Shown in pieces: positions 14,636-17,601 of a DNA stretch of 17,601 nucleotides (within the stretch, counting starts at the first letter, position 1; each line of letters opens with the position of its first letter). The DNA lies in the NCBI GenBank assembly GCA_040751775.1, contig JBFMGD010000050.1, forward strand, positions 1 through 17,601. The letters are read 5' to 3'. The notes beneath the pieces are model-generated. The model made no database searches. It worked only from the letters and a program-made list of their open reading frames with translations, and was not told the DNA's origin. This DNA is from JBFMGD01 sp040751775. Lineage in GTDB: Bacteria > Bacillota > Dethiobacteria > DTU022. A program made the position numbers and the translations under genes.

Positions 14636-14908
14636 ATGGCTCATAAAAAAGGAGTAGGCAGTTCGCGGAACGGACGTGACAGCAACGCCAAGCGCCTCGG
14701 TGTGAAGCGCTACGGCGGGCAGGTTGTCAAAGCAGGCAGCATCATCATTCGTCAGCGCGGGACCCGTTTTCATCCCGGTGTAAACGTCGGCAAAGGCAGT
14801 GATGACACGCTTTACGCCAAGGTGGAAGGCCGGGTTACCTTTGAATACAACGGCCGGGCGAAGAAGCAGGTCAGCGTCTACCCGGTGGAAAGCGAGATTG
14901 CCGGTTAA
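14636..14908 (+). CDS. rpmA: 50S ribosomal protein L27
   Basis: A 90-residue large-subunit protein whose N-terminal tail reaches the peptidyl transferase centre. It begins directly with MAHKKGVGSSRNGRDS, the mature form. Many Firmicutes L27 proteins have a short N-terminal extension ending in a phenylalanine pair that the protease Prp removes. Here an in-frame TAA (14621-14623) stands 15 bases before ATG 14636, so no such extension can exist. AAGGAGGTG (14622-14630) gives a strong ribosome binding site. The 86-base spacer after rplU has no gene; it contains a weak imperfect dyad (CAGTC/GACTG). A strong terminator follows rpmA. Confidence 0.98.
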   Translation: MAHKKGVGSSRNGRDSNAKRLGVKRYGGQVVKAGSIIIRQRGTRFHPGVNVGKGSDDTLYAKVEGRVTFEYNGRAKKQVSVYPVESEIAG

Positions 14909-14912
14909 GTAA

Positions 14913-14940
14913 GTCCGGGGTTACCCGGGCTTTTTCTTTT
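14913..14940 (+). terminator. intrinsic terminator after rpmA
   Basis: GTCCGGG (14913-14919) pairs with CCCGGGC (14924-14930), with one G-T pair and a GTTA loop, followed by TTTTTCTTTT and more T residues. This is a classic Rho-independent terminator ending the rplU-rpmA transcript. Confidence 0.92.
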
Positions 14941-14950
14941 TCTTTACATA

Positions 14951-14979
14951 TTGGCGGGGCACCGATTGTTCCCTATTCT
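14951..14979 (+). promoter_or_regulatory. candidate sigma-A promoter for obgE-nadD
   Basis: TTGGCG (14951-14956), 17 bases, then TATTCT (14974-14979); each hexamer matches consensus at four of six positions. It lies just after the rpmA terminator, so obgE needs a promoter here. Transcription would begin near 14986. Confidence 0.45.
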
Positions 14980-15019
14980 TCCCCGGTTTGAGGGTCATCT
15001 GTCAGGGTGGTTTATTAAA

Positions 15020-16306
15020 GTGTTTGTGGATGAGATTTGGCTGGAGGTGCAAGGCGGCAGGGGCGGCAACGGAGCCGTCTCTTTTCGGCGTGAGAAATAT
15101 GTCCCCATGGGCGGGCCTGACGGCGGCAACGGCGGCAACGGCGGCAGTGTCTATTTATGGGCTGATTCCGCCAGGCACAGTTTCATGGACCTGCGCTACC
15201 GCCGTCATCAGCGGGCTGAGAAGGGCGGGCCCGGCGAGGGCGGCCGCAGGAATGGGCGCCGCGGAGAGGACCTGCTCATACCCGTACCCCTGGGCACGAT
15301 CGTCAAGAATGAGCAAGGTGTTCTGCTCGGTGATCTGACCCGTGCCGGGCAAAAAGTTTTGGTTGCCGCCGGGGGAGCCGGCGGCAGGGGAAACAGCAGT
15401 TTTGCCAGTGCCCGGCGCCCGGCGCCGCGGCTGGCTGAGAAAGGGCTGCCGGGAGAAGAGCGCCGCATCAACCTGGAGTTGAAGCTGATGGCCCAGGTTG
15501 GCCTGGTCGGCTTCCCCAATGCCGGTAAATCAACCCTGCTCTCCAGGATTTCGGCGGCCCGGCCGCGCGTTGATTCCTACCCCTTTACAACCACTGTCCC
15601 CAACCTGGGGGTGGTTGATGCGGTTGAAGGCAACAGCTTTGTCGTTGCCGACTTACCCGGCTTGATCGAGGGGGCTCACCAGGGCGCCGGCTTGGGGCAC
15701 CGTTTTTTAAGGCATGTGGAGCGCAACCTGCTCCTGCTGTTTGTAATCGATCTTTCTCCCACCGCGGATCCGGAACCGGTAGAGGCATACCGGCAGCTGG
15801 TGCGGGAGCTTTCTTTCTACAATGAGCGGCTGGCCGCTTATCCCCGGGTGGTGGCCGGGAACAAGATGGATTTGACCGGGGCTGAAGCCAACCTGGAGCG
15901 GCTGCGTGAAGCGGTGGCGGCGCGGGAAGATCACCCGCCGGAGCTGTTCGCCATATCGGCGGCCACCGGCAGCGGTATTGACCGGTTGGTCCGCTCTTTA
16001 GCCGCGCGGGTGGACAAATTAGCGGCGGCAGCGCCGGCCGGGCCGGCGGAGAGCGAACCGGAGACGGCCGCGCTGCTCAATGTTGAGCCTGAGTTCAGCG
16101 TGAGCAAGGAGGATGGCGTTTTTCTGGTCCGCGGCGCCGCCGTTGAAAAGCTGGCCGCCAAGACCGATTTTGAAAACGAAGAGGCGCTGCAGCGGTTTCA
16201 GAATTTTTGCCGGCGCAGTGGTTTGGACGCTTACTTAAAGAAATGCGGTGTTGTCGAAGGAGATACGGTGCGCATCGGTAAAGAAGAGTTTTATTACTAC
16301 CAGTAA
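15020..16306 (+). CDS. obgE: GTPase Obg (CgtA), ribosome assembly
   Basis: A 428-residue essential GTPase acting in 50S assembly and stress control. Three domains are visible. The glycine-rich Obg fold spans residues 1-157 with FRREKYVPMGGPDGGNGGNGG. The G domain has GFPNAGKS (164-171), DLPG (211-214), NKMD (281-284) and an SAATG G5 motif. The C-terminal OCT domain covers about residues 353-428 and ends in FYYYQ. GTG 15020 is the start because Obg proteins begin with a short MFVDE-like sequence, here VFVDEIWLEV, and AGGGTGG (15004-15010) is 9 bases upstream. A longer reading from TTG 14951 would begin inside the candidate promoter and adds a non-conserved leader. The tandem GGCGGCAAC codons are normal for the glycine-rich domain. 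nadD follows after nine bases. Confidence 0.97.
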   Translation: MFVDEIWLEVQGGRGGNGAVSFRREKYVPMGGPDGGNGGNGGSVYLWADSARHSFMDLRYRRHQRAEKGGPGEGGRRNGRRGEDLLIPVPLGTIVKNEQGVLLGDLTRAGQKVLVAAGGAGGRGNSSFASARRPAPRLAEKGLPGEERRINLELKLMAQVGLVGFPNAGKSTLLSRISAARPRVDSYPFTTTVPNLGVVDAVEGNSFVVADLPGLIEGAHQGAGLGHRFLRHVERNLLLLFVIDLSPTADPEPVEAYRQLVRELSFYNERLAAYPRVVAGNKMDLTGAEANLERLREAVAAREDHPPELFAISAATGSGIDRLVRSLAARVDKLAAAAPAGPAESEPETAALLNVEPEFSVSKEDGVFLVRGAAVEKLAAKTDFENEEALQRFQNFCRRSGLDAYLKKCGVVEGDTVRIGKEEFYYYQ

Positions 16307-16315
16307 AAAGGAGTT

Positions 16316-16963
16316 ATGCCCTTGCCTGCTCCCCCAAGTCGCAAAACCGGCCGGCCGAAAATCGGGATCATGGGCGGCACCTTTGATCCGATTCATCTCG
16401 GGCACCTGGTTTCGGCGGAGGAAGCGAGGCAGCAGTTTTCACTCGACCGGGTTATCTTCGTCCCGGCCGGGCTGCCGCCGCACAAGGAGAGGGAAAAGGT
16501 CACCGCGTGCGAACATCGTTATCTGATGACCGCTCTGGCGGTTATGTCGAACCCTGATTTTGCTGTTTCCGACTATGAGGTGAAAAAGGACGAGCCTTCT
16601 TATACCATTGATACGGTACGTTATATTGCCTGCCGTGAACCGGACGGCGCCGCGATCTACTTTATTACCGGCGCGGACGCGATTATGGAGATCCTTACCT
16701 GGAAGGATTACGGCGCCCTTTTGGAGAGCTGCACCTTTATCGCCGTATCCCGGCCCGGTTACTCCCTGGAGCGGCTGCGTGAAATCGCCGCCGAGCGTTA
16801 TCCGGCAGTTTTGCAGAAGGTGCATATGCTGGAAATACCGGCCCTGGCTATTTCATCCACCTTTATTCGCGAACGAGCCGCTCTTGGGAAAACGATCAAA
16901 TACTTAATTCCCGAAACGGTGGAGCAGTATATCAAAAAACATGGATTGTACATTAATCCGTGA
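16316..16963 (+). CDS. nadD: nicotinate-nucleotide adenylyltransferase NadD
   Basis: A 215-residue enzyme that joins nicotinic acid mononucleotide and ATP to form deamido-NAD in NAD synthesis. The nucleotidyltransferase motif GGTFDPIHLGH is at residues 20-30. FVPAGLPPHK, YTIDTVRYI, FITGADAI and AISSTFIRERA follow, and the end TVEQYIKKHGLY is typical. Two starts are possible: ATG 16316, only 2 bases after AAAGGAG (16307-16313), and TTG 16322, 8 bases after it. The N-terminal 14 residues are not part of the conserved fold, so sequence alone does not decide. It is co-transcribed with obgE, without the yhbY, proB or proA genes often found between them. Confidence 0.96.
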   Translation: MPLPAPPSRKTGRPKIGIMGGTFDPIHLGHLVSAEEARQQFSLDRVIFVPAGLPPHKEREKVTACEHRYLMTALAVMSNPDFAVSDYEVKKDEPSYTIDTVRYIACREPDGAAIYFITGADAIMEILTWKDYGALLESCTFIAVSRPGYSLERLREIAAERYPAVLQKVHMLEIPALAISSTFIRERAALGKTIKYLIPETVEQYIKKHGLYINP

Positions 16964-16997
16964 TCAATAAAATAGTTTTTTCAAGACAAAAATAGGT

Positions 16998-17003
16998 TAT
17001 AAT
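16998..17003 (+). promoter_or_regulatory. -10 element of the RRM gene promoter
   Basis: A perfect TATAAT (16998-17003) lies in an AT-rich spacer after nadD. The -35 region is poor: a T-run near 16976-16981 at 16-base spacing. Start of transcription would be near 17010, very close to the ribosome binding site at 17010-17017, so the site may only be fortuitous. Confidence 0.4.
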
Positions 17004-17025
17004 ACTCTTGGAGGTGACTGGATCA

Positions 17026-17280
17026 ATGGTCAAGACATTGTATGTAGGGAATATTCCCTGGAGCACAACGGAAAGTGATTTGGAAAAGTTTTTTGCGGAG
17101 CACGGTGAGGTGTTGGAATGCCGGATTATTACCGAAAGGGCAACCGGACGCTCGAGGGGGTACGGCTTTATTGAAGTTAATGATGCCGATGTGGAAAACA
17201 TAATGGAGAAGACGAACGGTGTAGAGATTGACGGGCGTAAACTGGTCGTTAACGAGGCGAAACCCCGGGAGCAACAGTAG
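17026..17280 (+). CDS. small RRM-domain RNA-binding protein
   Basis: An 84-residue protein that is almost only one RNA recognition motif. RNP2 is LYVGNI at residues 5-10 and RNP1 is RGYGFIEV at residues 44-51, with Tyr and Phe side chains in place for stacking on RNA bases. The C-terminus is a short charged tail (NEAKPREQQ). Similar single-RRM proteins occur in cyanobacteria and various other bacteria, some linked to cold response; the target here is unknown. ATG 17026 has GGAGGTGA (17010-17017) 8 bases upstream; an in-frame TTG at 17008 would lie in that site. The gene stands between nadD and yqeK, with its own -10 box and terminator, so it is probably a single-gene transcript. Its sequence is more AT-rich than its neighbours. 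Confidence 0.93.
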   Translation: MVKTLYVGNIPWSTTESDLEKFFAEHGEVLECRIITERATGRSRGYGFIEVNDADVENIMEKTNGVEIDGRKLVVNEAKPREQQ

Positions 17281-17287
17281 CGATCTG

Positions 17288-17312
17288 ACAGGCAACCGCG
17301 GTTGCCTGTTTT
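17288..17312 (+). terminator. intrinsic terminator after the RRM gene
   Basis: ACAGGCAAC (17288-17296) and GTTGCCTGT (17301-17309) form a perfect nine-base-pair stem with CGCG as loop, followed by TTT and AAT. The 22-base sequence is a perfect palindrome; the short T-tract makes it a moderate terminator on the + strand. Confidence 0.82.
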
Positions 17313-17362
17313 AATCCGCTTTGCCTGTTTATGGTATAGGCAATTCTGGAAAAGTGCCGAAT

Positions 17363-17402
17363 TTTCTGCCTGGTTAACTGCCGGTTCGTGACCGGGCAGA
17401 AA
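17363..17402 (+). repeat. long stem-loop upstream of yqeK
   Basis: TTTCTGCCTGGT (17363-17374) pairs with ACCGGGCAGAAA (17391-17402) over 12 base pairs with one G-T pair and a 16-base loop. No T-tract follows, so it is not a normal terminator. It lies in the 168-base gap between the RRM gene and yqeK and could be a leader structure of yqeK or an intergenic palindromic repeat. Confidence 0.6.
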
Positions 17403-17448
17403 TGTCTCCTGCTTCCTCAATCATGTTTTTACATAAAGGTTATTGGCT

Positions 17449-17601
17449 ATGACACCGGAAATAGTGATCGATTTGCTGCGGAGACACCTGGATTCGGATT
17501 TGCTGCGCCACTCTCTCGGGGCGGCGGATACAGCGGCCGACCTGGCCGGCCGGTACGGCGCGGACAGGAAGCAGGCATACCTGGCCGGGTTGGTACACGA
17601 C
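17449..17601 (+). CDS. yqeK: HD-domain protein YqeK (symmetrical Ap4A hydrolase), N-terminal part
   Basis: The first 51 codons only; the frame is open to the last base of the window. YqeK cuts Ap4A to two ADP. The fragment has RHSLGAAD with H21 and LAGLVHD with H50-D51, the first metal ligands of the HD domain. The pattern R-H-S-L-G then Y-L-A-G-L-x-H-D is characteristic of the YqeK group. ATG 17449 has AAAGG (17435-17439) 9 bases upstream. nadD-yqeK-rsfS is the usual order in Firmicutes; here the RRM gene lies between nadD and yqeK. No clear promoter is visible just before the gene. Confidence 0.88.
   Translation, partial: MTPEIVIDLLRRHLDSDLLRHSLGAADTAADLAGRYGADRKQAYLAGLVHD

Noticed and set aside
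15119..15148. Tandem GGCGGCAAC units
   Set aside because: They encode the Gly-Gly-Asn repeats of the conserved glycine-rich Obg domain and are not a separate repeat element.
1..17601. CRISPR arrays, tRNA or rRNA genes, phage or transposase genes
   Set aside because: No regularly spaced repeats, no tRNA cloverleaf or rRNA segments, and no coding frame with such likeness were seen on either strand.

Overview
This window is about 17.6 kb with moderately high GC content and every recognisable gene on the + strand. It looks like a chromosomal core region of an anaerobic, endospore-forming Clostridia-type Firmicute (Peptococcaceae/Moorellales-like). The main reason is gene order: maf-radC-mreBCD, then a spoIVFA/spoIVFB pair, then rplU-rpmA-obg-nadD-yqeK, as in spore-forming Firmicutes. 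Shine-Dalgarno sites are strong, GTG/TTG starts are frequent, and an RNase E/G replaces the Bacillus arrangement. The placement below family level is inference. I see no CRISPR array, tRNA, rRNA, phage or transposase gene.

Layout. (1) 2-1063: the C-terminal part of ApbE (flavin transferase) and a Gx-transporter-family membrane protein. (2) 1060-2335: maf and radC, tightly overlapped. (3) 2435-7941: the rod-shape cluster mreB-mreC-mreD-PBP2-rodA behind a likely sigma-A promoter. MreB filaments, the MreC/MreD scaffold, the transpeptidase PBP2 and the glycosyltransferase RodA form one elongation machine. No minC/minD lies here. (4) 7960-9740: spoIVFA and spoIVFB, the intramembrane protease that activates pro-sigma-K and its regulator, preceded by a mother-cell-sigma-like promoter and a small hairpin. 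(5) 9712-14013: a sigma-A promoter inside the end of spoIVFB drives a B12-binding-type radical SAM protein, a DUF2344 protein with an odd start, and RNase E/G. (6) 14011-14940: repeats, a near-perfect promoter, an L21-type structured leader, rplU, rpmA and a terminator. (7) 14951-16963: obgE and nadD. (8) 16998-17312: a single-gene RRM RNA-binding cassette with its own -10 box and terminator, placed between nadD and the usual next gene yqeK. (9) 17449-17601: the first 51 codons of yqeK.

Most genes are ordinary core genes. The points most worth a second look are the DUF2344 gene without a canonical start codon (ATC after a perfect Shine-Dalgarno, or a possible CTT-TAG +1 shift from the radical SAM gene); repeats on both sides of the RNase gene and against the rplU promoter; the joint absence of Prp and of the L27 N-terminal extension; and the RRM cassette. 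No clearly new multi-gene system is evident. The least understood unit is the radical SAM-DUF2344 pair next to RNase E/G and L21.
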